A DNA stretch of 6,071 nt from Eggerthellaceae bacterium (GCA_900753095.1 CAADXT010000039.1:1-6071); one strand, 5' to 3'. Shown: positions 1 through 5,506, counted from the first letter of the stretch. Translations and numbers: made by a program. The notes: generated by a model from the letters alone, not told the origin.

Positions 1-926
1 ATCTGCGGCAAGAAGGCAACCATGTCGCAGGCCACAACGCCCACGGCATCGTTCGTGCTGGCGCTGACGGCGGTGAGCAGGCCGGGCAGGGCGCCGCGCT
101 CGCTCATCACGTCGCTTACCAAGCGCAGGTTGGGGTAGCGCTTCGTAAGATAGGCAAGGCGCTCCTTTTCGTTGGTGGTTACGATGAGCTCATCGGCAAA
201 AGCGGAGACAACCTCCAGCATGTGCTCGATAAGCGGGCGTCCCAAAAACGGCGTAAGGGCCTTCGACTGCCCCATGCGCCTCGATTCGCCGCCCGCCTGC
301 ACGGCGATGGTAAGCGGTGCTCTGGCGTAGCGTTCGCGCACGAACGACGCAATGGCGCCCGCCTCTTCGAAGCCGAACACGGGAAGGCCCTTGGCGCGTG
401 CGGCGTGCTCCGCTTTCGGCATGTCGGTTACCACGGCAACGGGTATTGCGGGGCAGTCGGGCGTTTCGCCGCCTGCGGCGTTTCCCTCATCGGCCTCGAG
501 GCGCGCGATAAGGGCATCGGCGGCCGCTTGGTCTTTGGGATTTTCGGCTCGCAGCAGCTCGATGGTGGGAAGGCCCACACCGCGAAACCCCTCAACAAGC
601 ACCAAATCATAGTTGGGAAGAAGCTCCAACGCCTCGAAGCAGGAAAGCTCGCAGGCAAGGTCGCAGGTAAATGCCAAGCGTCCGCTCGAGAGGATGGCAG
701 TTGCCGACGCGCCGGCAGCGCGGTGGCGGTATGAATCTTTCCCCGGGATGTCTATCTGGAACTTGGAATGGCCATGGTGCTTCAGCGTGCCGATGGAAAG
801 CCCTTGCGCGGTAAGCTCCGCGATAACCTTTTCCAGCAGGGTGGTTTTGCCAGAGTTCTGCCTGCCCACAAACGTGACTGCGGGGCTTGGCTTGTAGGCT
901 CGATGTGGGAGCGGTTCGTAGATCAT
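1..926 (-). CDS. mobB/mobA: MobB-MobA fusion: molybdopterin-guanine dinucleotide biosynthesis protein (3' part missing)
   Basis: The reading frame is open from ATG at 926 down to base 1, giving 308 residues with no stop, so the C-terminus lies outside the window. Residues 16-130 are MobB-like: a P-loop (GRQNSGKTT, 21-29), the PGKDSYRHRAAGA block (61-73) and DLVLVEGF (107-114). After a linker of about 70 residues rich in Ala and Glu, a MobA nucleotidyltransferase domain begins near 206 with the signature QAGGESRRMGQSKA (210-223) and includes ACDM (D301), the metal-binding Asp region. MobA transfers GMP from GTP to molybdopterin to make the MGD cofactor of DMSO-reductase-family enzymes; MobB is a GTP-binding accessory protein. 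Both act in the cytoplasm. The order here is MobB first, then MobA. After ACDM the usual Pro of the CDMPF-type motif is Val. The start is supported by AAGGAAA at 936-930, three bases before the ATG. Domain assignment is firm; the protein end is unseen. Confidence 0.93.
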   Translation of the reverse strand, partial: MIYEPLPHRAYKPSPAVTFVGRQNSGKTTLLEKVIAELTAQGLSIGTLKHHGHSKFQIDIPGKDSYRHRAAGASATAILSSGRLAFTCDLACELSCFEALELLPNYDLVLVEGFRGVGLPTIELLRAENPKDQAAADALIARLEADEGNAAGGETPDCPAIPVAVVTDMPKAEHAARAKGLPVFGFEEAGAIASFVRERYARAPLTIAVQAGGESRRMGQSKALTPFLGRPLIEHMLEVVSAFADELIVTTNEKERLAYLTKRYPNLRLVSDVMSERGALPGLLTAVSASTNDAVGVVACDMVAFLPQ

Positions 927-1098
927 GCGTTTCCTTGCGCTTGGTTTCGTGCGGTTCGGCAAGGCAAGTGTAGGCTAACCGGGCTGTGAGCTGGGCGCTC
1001 TATTTCCCGAAAGGCGGCGCGTGCTGGCCTGCGGCAGAATTCTTCTTACATTGAATAGGCGGCCGCTTGCCCTGCTCGTTGTGCCGAACATGTGCTAT

Positions 1099-1122
1099 AT
1101 GGCGTTTCGCTTTGCGCGCCAT
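1099..1122. promoter_or_regulatory. Inverted repeat ATGGCG-N12-CGCCAT over the MOSC promoter
   Basis: Perfect 6-base arms at 1099-1104 and 1117-1122 flank a 12-base centre. The dyad overlaps the proposed -35 of the downstream unit, a position where a repressor could act. No known regulator is matched with confidence; six-base arms can occur by chance in GC-rich DNA. Confidence 0.25.
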
Positions 1123-1134
1123 CGCTACTATAAG
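1105..1134 (+). promoter_or_regulatory. Candidate promoter of the MOSC-desulfurase unit
   Basis: TATAAG (1129-1134) is a good -10 box. TTTCGC (1105-1110) at 18 bases upstream is a poor -35. Transcription from here would give a leader of roughly 20 bases before the MOSC start. A second possibility is an extended -10, TGCTATATG at 1093-1101, upstream. Choice between them is a guess from the sequence. Confidence 0.35.
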
Positions 1135-1150
1135 GACGAATTTTGCAACC

Positions 1151-1157
1151 GAGGAGG
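1151..1157 (+). promoter_or_regulatory. Ribosome binding site deciding the MOSC start
   Basis: GAGGAGG ends five bases before ATG 1163, an ideal Shine-Dalgarno match. It fixes this start over the in-frame TTG at 1067, which lacks one. Confidence 0.85.
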
Positions 1158-1162
1158 CTTTC

Positions 1163-1681
1163 ATGGCGCATATTACTTCCATCAACATCTCCGCCCGCAA
1201 AGGCGTTCAGAAGCGGCCGGTGGGGGATGTCCCTCAGGTCGTTGTCGCCGACGAGGGCCTTGAAAGCGATGCCCATGCGGGCAAATGGCATCGTCAGGTT
1301 TCCTTTCTGGCGGAAGAGTCCATCGCCAAGGCGCGTGAGATGGGCTTGGAAGTGGGTCCCGGCGATTTTGCCGAGAACTTCACCACCGAGGGCATCGACC
1401 TGCTCGATTTGCCGCTGGGCACGCAGCTGCGGTTGGGGTGCGAGGTGCTGGTGGAGATCAGCCAGATTGGCAAGGTATGCCATACGCGCTGCGCGATTTA
1501 CCATTTGGCCGGTGATTGCATCTTCCCGCGTGAGGGCATTTTCGGCGTAGTCCTTGAAGGCGGCACCGTTCGCGCCGGCGATTCCATCGAGGTGGTGAAG
1601 CGCGGCGACGGAACCTGCAGCCATACGCCGCCTGAGGCTTTGGCGGAGGTTGAGGCGGCGCGCAAGGCGGGAACGTTATGA
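1163..1681 (+). CDS. MOSC-domain protein (172 aa), probable molybdenum-cofactor sulfur handling
   Basis: A 172-residue protein that is essentially one MOSC domain. Visible family features are the N-terminal strand ITSINIS (4-10), SDAHAGKWHRQVSF (35-48), GDFAENFTTEGIDL (67-80), the Cys-containing core GKVCHTRCAI (103-112; C106, C110) and GDCIFPREGIFG (117-128; C119). MOSC domains occur in Moco sulfurases and bind or pass on sulfur and cofactor, with a conserved Cys as the proposed sulfur carrier; C106 is the likely equivalent. There is no signal peptide or membrane segment, so it should act in the cytoplasm. The stop TGA overlaps the next gene's ATG (ATGA, 1678-1681), so translation of the two is probably coupled. 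The partner is a NifS-like desulfurase and the divergent neighbour is a MobB-MobA fusion, which supports a Moco-related role. The exact reaction is not established for stand-alone bacterial members of this type. Confidence 0.9.
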   Translation: MAHITSINISARKGVQKRPVGDVPQVVVADEGLESDAHAGKWHRQVSFLAEESIAKAREMGLEVGPGDFAENFTTEGIDLLDLPLGTQLRLGCEVLVEISQIGKVCHTRCAIYHLAGDCIFPREGIFGVVLEGGTVRAGDSIEVVKRGDGTCSHTPPEALAEVEAARKAGTL

Positions 1682-2886
1682 GCGCACGCGTAGAAGAGCC
1701 GTTGGATTCCGCTTCTTCAGCTGGAAAACGCGAGGTTTACCTCGACAACGCAGCCACCACCAAGCCGCGCCCCGAGGTGGTGCAGGTGATGATGCGCGAG
1801 CTCCAGAATTACGGCAACCCCTCTTCCACCCATGAGCTGGGCCGGCGTGCTAAGCGCGTGCTGGAGGAAAGCCGCGCGGTGGTGGCCGAGGCCTTGGGGG
1901 CGGAGCCCGACGAGGTGTTCTTCACTTCAGGTGGCACCGAGTCGAACAACCTTGCCGTGCGCGGTTCGGTTATGGCGCGTGGGGTGGCTGCAGGCAGGGT
2001 CATCACCTCGGCGTTGGAGCACCCTTCGGTTACCCGCTCGGTGCGAGGCCTGAAGCGAGAAGGCGATGCGCGCGTTTCCTATGTTGAAGCGGTGCATGGC
2101 AATTTCGATTTGGAGGCATGCGCACGCTTTTTGCAGGAGCCAACCACGTTGGTGACGGTTATGGCGGTTCAAAACGAGCTGGGGTACCGCTTGCCCATCC
2201 CCGAGATCGTAAAGCTGCGCAACAAGTACGCTCCAAACGCTTTGGTTCACACCGATGCGGTGCAGGCGTTTGGCAAAATTGCGGTTCCTGTGCATGAGTG
2301 GGGCGTTGACCTGGTCTCCCTTTCCGCTCATAAGATCGGCGGCCCTAAGGGCATTGGCGCCCTGTTCGTGAAGCGGGGCACCCAGATGTTCACCAACGCA
2401 TTCGGCGGCGGGCAGGAGCGGGGGCTGCGCTCAGGCACCGAGCCGGTGTTCCTCGCCGCGGGCTTTGCCGAGGCGGTGCGGTGCGCCTTTGCCGATAGGG
2501 CGGCGGAGGAGGCGCGTGTCCGGGGGCTGTGGAACCGCATGCGCGACCGCATCGCCGAAGAGATTCCCGATGCGATCCTCAACTCGCGTGAGGACGGTTC
2601 GCCCTATCTGTTCAACTTCAGCGTTCCCGGCATGAAGAACCAGTCGGCGCTTCGCTACTTAAGCGAGCATGGCGTGTACGTGTCCAAGGCCTCGGCGTGC
2701 GAGTCGAACATCAACACCGTGCCCACGGGGACCTGGCGGCACAAGCATCCGCTTTCCCTCCAGGCGGCGGGGATCCCCCTTGCCATGGGTAAGAGAACCC
2801 TGCGTGTGAGCTTCGGTTACGCTTCTGCCGAAGAGGACGTGGATGCGTTCGTTGATACGCTGAAACGCTACCTGAAATCTTCCTGA
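1678..2886 (+). CDS. NifS/IscS-like cysteine desulfurase (402 aa, PLP-dependent)
   Basis: Class V aminotransferase-fold enzyme taking sulfur from L-cysteine as a protein persulfide and releasing alanine. Family motifs in order: YLDNAATTKP (21-30), GNPSSTH (46-52), TSGGTESNN (83-91, phosphate of PLP), EHPSV (114-118), QNELG (165-169, usually NNEIG), HTDAVQAFGK (191-200, D193 pairs with the PLP ring nitrogen), SAHKIGGPKG (216-225, K219 the Schiff-base Lys), GGGQERGLRSGTEP (243-256), and KASACESN (337-344) with catalytic C341. Between C341 and the following AAGIP (363-367) lie about nine more residues than in typical SAC-SS..AMG enzymes. About 17 extra residues precede the fold. The ATG overlaps the MOSC stop by four bases and has only a weak AAGG upstream, so coupling is likely. 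This context suggests Moco sulfuration, or sulfur supply for a metalloenzyme, rather than general Fe-S assembly: no iscU, iscA or sufB lies nearby in the window. Confidence 0.95.
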   Translation: MSARVEEPLDSASSAGKREVYLDNAATTKPRPEVVQVMMRELQNYGNPSSTHELGRRAKRVLEESRAVVAEALGAEPDEVFFTSGGTESNNLAVRGSVMARGVAAGRVITSALEHPSVTRSVRGLKREGDARVSYVEAVHGNFDLEACARFLQEPTTLVTVMAVQNELGYRLPIPEIVKLRNKYAPNALVHTDAVQAFGKIAVPVHEWGVDLVSLSAHKIGGPKGIGALFVKRGTQMFTNAFGGGQERGLRSGTEPVFLAAGFAEAVRCAFADRAAEEARVRGLWNRMRDRIAEEIPDAILNSREDGSPYLFNFSVPGMKNQSALRYLSEHGVYVSKASACESNINTVPTGTWRHKHPLSLQAAGIPLAMGKRTLRVSFGYASAEEDVDAFVDTLKRYLKSS

Positions 2887-2988
2887 TCAGTTAGCCTTAG
2901 CTGCTAATTGGAAGGCGTTCATTGTTAGCCTGTTCTTACGCTTTTCGTTGTTAACCTGGGCAAACCGGTTTCGGTGCTAAGGTGTGGT
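2887..2988. other. Structured intergenic stretch with a repeated GTTARCCT motif
   Basis: No protein gene seen. It holds three direct copies of an octamer: GTTAGCCT at 2890-2897 and 2924-2931, and GTTAACCT at 2950-2957. A possible RNA stem pairs 2910-2918 with 2938-2946 (nine pairs, two of them G-U, 19-base loop carrying the second octamer). A perfect 10-base palindrome AAACCGGTTT lies at 2962-2971. A small inverted repeat TTAGC-T-GCTAA is at 2897-2907. It could be regulatory DNA, an untranslated leader or a small RNA ending at the terminator that follows; nothing here decides. Confidence 0.4.
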
Positions 2989-3019
2989 GAATCGCTCACG
3001 TAGGTGGGCGATTCTTTTT
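2989..3019 (+). terminator. Rho-independent terminator between the desulfurase and the metal exporter
   Basis: An 11-pair stem (GAATCGCTCAC at 2989-2999 with GTGGGCGATTC at 3004-3014, one G-U pair), a four-base loop GTAG and a run of five T at 3015-3019. It is about 100 bases past the desulfurase stop and 60 before the exporter start. It may end the MOSC-desulfurase transcript, end a small RNA, or serve as an attenuator for the exporter. Confidence 0.88.
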
Positions 3020-3062
3020 GCATTTTGCGGCCCGCAAGGACGGTTGGCGGGCTTTGCCTATG

Positions 3063-3069
3063 AAAGAAG
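3063..3069 (+). promoter_or_regulatory. Ribosome binding site choosing the exporter start
   Basis: AAAGAAG lies nine bases before ATG 3079 but directly against the in-frame TTG at 3070, so the ATG is the better start. Confidence 0.55.
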
Positions 3070-3078
3070 TTGAGCGCT

Positions 3079-3990
3079 ATGAACACCGGATCGTATCAGA
3101 CATCGCGAATGGCGGAAGTGCGCCATGTGCTGTGGATCGTGCTTATCTTGAACCTGGCGGTTGCCCTGGCAAAGTTCTTCTACGGCTTGGCTACCAACTC
3201 GCATTCCATGCAAGCCGACGGCATCCATTCGGTCTTCGATTCCATGGGCAATGTGGTTGGTCTGGTGGGCATCACCCTTGCCCTTCGCCCTGCCGACGAG
3301 GGACATCCCTACGGCCACTTCAAGTTCGAGACCTATGCCAGCATGGTTATCGGTGTGCTGCTGATCATCGCGGCGTTCGAGGTGGGCTCAAGCGCCATCG
3401 CCGCGCTTATCTCGGGTGACCACAACGCTTCGGTCACGCTTGTGTCGTATGTGGTTATGGTGGGCACCCTGTGCATCAACATCGGCGTTACCGCCTACGA
3501 GCGCAAAGTGGGCAAGCGCCTGAACAGCGACATCTTGCTGGCGGACGCAAGCCACACCCTTTCCGACGCCATGGTTTCCATCGGGGTTATCGTGGGCCTT
3601 GTCCTTATCCAGCTCGGTTTCGCCATCGCCGACTCGGTTATGGCGCTTGTTGTCATGGTGGCCATCCTCTACACGGCCTTCGACGTGTTCCGCTCGGCGT
3701 TCCAGACGCTCTCCGACAAGGCCCGCATCCCCGAAGAAGAGGTGCGCAAGGTTGTGGAGGGCATCGAGGGCGTGCGCAACGCGCATCGCATCCGCACGCG
3801 CGGCACCCAGGGTGATGTGTACGCCGATCTGCACGTGCTGGTGGATCCCGATATGACGGTAGCTGCCTCGCATCAGCTTGCCGACCGCATTGAATCGGAG
3901 ATCGTGCATAAGTTTCCGCAGGTGAAAGACATCTTGGTGCATATAGAGCCCGACGATGCCTACCACCGCGCGGAAAGCCACGACGAGTAG
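3079..3990 (+). CDS. Cation diffusion facilitator (CDF) family divalent metal exporter, 303 aa
   Basis: Inner-membrane metal/proton antiporter of normal CDF length with a six-helix pattern: hydrophobic segments near 16-36, 55-69, 86-110, 119-139, 165-181 and 183-200. The transport site shows HxxxD in helix 2 (HSVFD, H50 and D54) and HxxxD in helix 5 (HTLSD, H159 and D163), plus the family loop HPYGH (76-80). The cytoplasmic C-terminal domain (from about 210) has the usual fold signature ADLHVLVDPDMTVAASHQLA (249-268) and VHIEP (287-291), with H252, H265 and H288 as likely regulatory metal ligands. An His-Asp/His-Asp site is the arrangement of zinc carriers of the ZnT type; E. coli YiiP has Asp-Asp in helix 2. 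Zinc is therefore the first guess, with cobalt, iron or nickel possible. No metal-sensing regulator is adjacent. No clear terminator follows, so transcripts may run into the tRNA terminator. Confidence 0.94.
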   Translation: MNTGSYQTSRMAEVRHVLWIVLILNLAVALAKFFYGLATNSHSMQADGIHSVFDSMGNVVGLVGITLALRPADEGHPYGHFKFETYASMVIGVLLIIAAFEVGSSAIAALISGDHNASVTLVSYVVMVGTLCINIGVTAYERKVGKRLNSDILLADASHTLSDAMVSIGVIVGLVLIQLGFAIADSVMALVVMVAILYTAFDVFRSAFQTLSDKARIPEEEVRKVVEGIEGVRNAHRIRTRGTQGDVYADLHVLVDPDMTVAASHQLADRIESEIVHKFPQVKDILVHIEPDDAYHRAESHDE

Positions 3991-4037
3991 CGCTGCCGTG
4001 GGCATTGCGCCGTTTGCGAAAAACTTGCAGAAGTCGG

Positions 4038-4065
4038 TTGACGCAAGGTGCTGTTCTGGTAATAT
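4038..4065 (+). promoter_or_regulatory. Strong promoter of the tRNA-Val gene
   Basis: TTGACG (4038-4043), a 16-base spacer and TAATAT (4060-4065) closely match the housekeeping sigma consensus. Transcription should start near 4072, about 22 bases before the mature tRNA. It lies in the 103-base gap after the exporter stop. Confidence 0.8.
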
Positions 4066-4093
4066 TCATTCCTGCTGAAGTGCTCAGCGCTTC

Positions 4094-4168
4094 GGGCGGT
4101 TAGCTCAGGGGGAGAGCGCCACCTTGACACGGTGGAGGTCACTGGTTCGATCCCAGTATCGCCCACCA
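4094..4168 (+). tRNA. tRNA-Val (anticodon GAC), CCA encoded
   Basis: A full cloverleaf is present. The acceptor stem is GGGCGGT (4094-4100) with ATCGCCC (4158-4164, one G-U). The D arm is GCTC (4103-4106) with GAGC (4114-4117). The anticodon stem is CCACC (4119-4123) with GGTGG (4131-4135) around the loop TTGACAC, which puts anticodon GAC at 4126-4128 and reads GUC. The T arm is ACTGG-TTCGATC-CCAGT (4141-4157). The discriminator is A4165 and CCA is at 4166-4168. The GAC anticodon reads GUC and, by wobble, GUU. It is a single tRNA unit with its own promoter and terminator. No sign of integration at its 3' end was seen in the window. Confidence 0.97.
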
Positions 4169-4176
4169 CTTATTGC

Positions 4177-4212
4177 AGCCTGGAAGGTGTCAACTTCCAG
4201 GCTTTTCTTTTT
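4177..4212 (+). terminator. Rho-independent terminator of the tRNA-Val unit
   Basis: A perfect ten-pair stem (AGCCTGGAAG at 4177-4186 with CTTCCAGGCT at 4194-4203), a seven-base loop, and the tail TTTTCTTTTT (4203-4212). It begins nine bases after the tRNA CCA end and should isolate the lysR-type gene from tRNA transcription. Confidence 0.95.
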
Positions 4213-4258
4213 CTGGGAAAAGAGGGAAGCTCCCTAATTCCCACTTTTTGGCACCGCG

Positions 4259-4278
4259 GTTGCCCTGCGCAACAGGGC
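4259..4278 (+). promoter_or_regulatory. Two competing hairpins in the leader of the LysR-type gene
   Basis: GTTGC (4259-4263) can pair with GCAAC (4269-4273), or GCCCTG (4262-4267) can pair with CAGGGC (4273-4278). The arms overlap, so only one can form. The element ends directly before the purine-rich ribosome binding region (4279-4292). It could affect translation, or be an operator for autoregulation, or be chance. Confidence 0.3.
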
Positions 4279-4293
4279 GGGAAGGGAAGAGGC

Positions 4294-5241
4294 ATGCACA
4301 CCAACATATCGCTCCAACAGCTCCGTTACATCATCGAAGTGGCCGAATGCGGTTCCATCAATGCGGCAAGCCAGCAGCTCTATGTTTCCCAGCCCACGCT
4401 TTCCACCACCATCAAAGACACCGAGCAGGAGCTGGGCATTTCCATCTTCAACCGCACCAACCGCGGTATCACCCTCACCAACGAGGGCACGGAGTTCATC
4501 GGGTACGCTCGTCAGATCCTGCAGCAGTTCGATCTGTTCGAGGCGCGCTACTCCAACTCGAACAGCGCTGCGAAGGGCCGCCTGTGCGTTTCCTCCCAGC
4601 ACTATGCGTTCTGCGTTCATGCGTTCGTCGACTTGGCAGAAGAGTGCGACGAGGAGGAGTACAACTTCTCGCTGCGTGAAACCCGCACCGCGGAAGTGAT
4701 TGAGGACGTGAAAGAGTTTCGCAGCGAAATCGGCGTGCTGTATTTGAGCGATTTCAACCGAAAGGTGCTTACCAAGGCGTTCTCCGATGCGGGCCTTACG
4801 TTCACGCCGTTGTTCGAAGCACGCCCCCATGTTTTCGTGGGTGCCCACCATCCGCTTTCCTCGCGTGCCAGCATCAAGCCCGAAGACTTGGAGCCGTACC
4901 CGCGCTACTCGTTCGAGCAGGGCAGCAACAACTCCTTCTTCTTCGCTGAAGAGCCGCTGAGCCAGCTGCCGCACAGCCAGAACATCACCTATTACGACCG
5001 CGGCACGTTGACCATTCTCCTGAACCGCCATAACGGCTACACCATCTCAACGGGCGTCCTTTCCGGCGAAATGGGGCAGAGCATCTGCGCTATCCCGCTT
5101 GAGGTTGATGAGACCATGACAGTAGGGTACCTGTACCATGCCGAGCGCCCGTTTTCGCCTTTGGCGCAGCGCTACATCGAGAAGCTGCGCGCCTACATCG
5201 AGGACAACCCAACGGTCACCACGTACTATCCTGTCAACTAG
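4294..5241 (+). CDS. LysR-type transcriptional regulator (315 aa)
   Basis: A cytoplasmic DNA-binding regulator of normal LysR length. Residues 6-65 form the winged helix-turn-helix: LQQLRYIIEVAECGSINAA (7-25), the recognition region QLYVSQPTLSTTIKDTEQEL (28-47), and the LGISIFNRTNRGITLTNEG wing (47-65). A linker helix follows (66-90), and residues from about 94 to 300 make the two-lobed effector domain, here without motifs that name the ligand. The ATG at 4294 follows GGGAAGGGAAGAGG; the frame extends upstream to the tRNA but those codons overlap the tRNA and its terminator. LysR regulators usually control an adjacent, often divergent, gene. Here both neighbours are parallel: the tRNA unit is an implausible target, and the Fe-S oxidoreductase gene downstream, separated by a dyad and a terminator, is the best candidate. 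Target and inducer remain unknown. Confidence 0.93.
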   Translation: MHTNISLQQLRYIIEVAECGSINAASQQLYVSQPTLSTTIKDTEQELGISIFNRTNRGITLTNEGTEFIGYARQILQQFDLFEARYSNSNSAAKGRLCVSSQHYAFCVHAFVDLAEECDEEEYNFSLRETRTAEVIEDVKEFRSEIGVLYLSDFNRKVLTKAFSDAGLTFTPLFEARPHVFVGAHHPLSSRASIKPEDLEPYPRYSFEQGSNNSFFFAEEPLSQLPHSQNITYYDRGTLTILLNRHNGYTISTGVLSGEMGQSICAIPLEVDETMTVGYLYHAERPFSPLAQRYIEKLRAYIEDNPTVTTYYPVN

Positions 5242-5280
5242 CAACCAAAGGAGCTTGAAAGAGCAGCCTTCTTTGGGTGC
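5241..5280 (+). other. Imperfect hairpin at the end of the LysR-type gene
   Basis: GCAACCAAAG (5241-5250) pairs with CTTTGGGTGC (5271-5280) at nine of ten positions around a 20-base loop. No T run follows, so it is not a standard terminator. It may protect the 3' end of the messenger or be meaningless. Confidence 0.25.
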
Positions 5281-5353
5281 CCCCTATCTTTCAATTGAAT
5301 AGCATCCTGTTGCTGTAAAGCCATTCGCCGATTGAAATGCGCCGTTGCCCCTG

Positions 5354-5381
5354 GTACGCAATAGAGAAGAGTATTGTGTAC
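5354..5381. promoter_or_regulatory. 28-base inverted repeat, candidate operator or RNA hairpin
   Basis: GTACGCAATA (5354-5363) and TATTGTGTAC (5372-5381) are inverted copies with one mismatch, separated by GAGAAGAG. In RNA the mismatch becomes a G-U pair, giving a full ten-pair stem. The site is five bases upstream of a terminator stem and about 135 before the Fe-S gene. As DNA it has the size and symmetry of a dimeric regulator site. Confidence 0.5.
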
Positions 5382-5385
5382 ATAA

Positions 5386-5417
5386 GCGCCCTTCCTCGTT
5401 TAGGAATGGGCGTTTTT
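5386..5417 (+). terminator. Rho-independent terminator between the LysR-type gene and the Fe-S oxidoreductase
   Basis: CGCCCTTCCT (5387-5396) pairs with AGGAATGGGCG (5402-5412), ten pairs with one bulged T, loop CGTTT and five T at 5413-5417. It is about 145 bases past the LysR-type stop and 100 before the next start, so it may end the regulator's transcript or act as an attenuator in a leader. Confidence 0.85.
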
Positions 5418-5421
5418 GCAT

Positions 5422-5451
5422 GAATGGAAATCATTCTTGCTCGAGAATAAT
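5422..5451 (+). promoter_or_regulatory. Candidate promoter/operator region of the Fe-S oxidoreductase gene
   Basis: An inverted repeat GAATG-GAAAT-CATTC (5422-5436) is followed by AATAAT (5446-5451), five of six matches to a -10 box. No convincing -35 is present at the right spacing, as expected of a promoter needing an activator. The remaining bases to 5506 show nothing else that I recognise. Confidence 0.3.
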
Positions 5452-5506
5452 TGCGGTTGGGGCCTGCTTGAGCGGATTGCTTTAGCGTGCTTCCTCCGCT
5501 TGTGAA

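Larger units (their letters stand above)
927..1162. promoter_or_regulatory. Divergent intergenic region between mobB-mobA and the MOSC gene
   Basis: This 236-base spacer must hold promoters for both directions. On the minus strand, TACACT at 972-967 is a possible -10 about 40 bases before the mobB-mobA start, without a good -35. It abuts GTTAGCCT (979-972, minus), a motif found twice more exactly at 2890-2931. I see no protein gene in the spacer: the in-frame extension of the MOSC frame back to 1067 has no ribosome binding site. I could not recognise the Moco riboswitch by eye. Confidence 0.5.

Noticed and set aside
222..734. Plus-strand open frame of about 170 codons on the left
   Set aside because: It lies opposite the MobB-MobA frame, which has clear P-loop and MobA signatures; the plus-strand translation has no recognisable domain.
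1067..1162. N-terminal extension of the MOSC protein
   Set aside because: The 32 extra residues are not MOSC-like, overlap the likely promoter and have no ribosome binding site; GAGGAGG supports 1163.
1046..1624. Minus-strand open frame opposite the MOSC gene
   Set aside because: Its translation shows no family features, and it would overlap the MOSC promoter and the whole MOSC gene.
2887..3078. NiCo riboswitch upstream of the metal exporter
   Set aside because: The location is right but I could not identify its conserved four-helix core by eye; kept only as something to check.
4094..4212. tRNA-Val as an integration site for a mobile element
   Set aside because: No integrase gene and no repeat of the tRNA 3' end elsewhere in the window; the flanks are ordinary chromosomal genes.
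4132..4293. N-terminal extension of the LysR-type protein
   Set aside because: It would start inside the tRNA anticodon arm and run through the terminator; the LysR fold starts right after ATG 4294.
4234..5031. Long minus-strand open frame (about 265 codons) opposite the LysR-type gene
   Set aside because: A shadow of a GC-rich coding gene; no domain seen and it covers a clear LysR HTH on the other strand.
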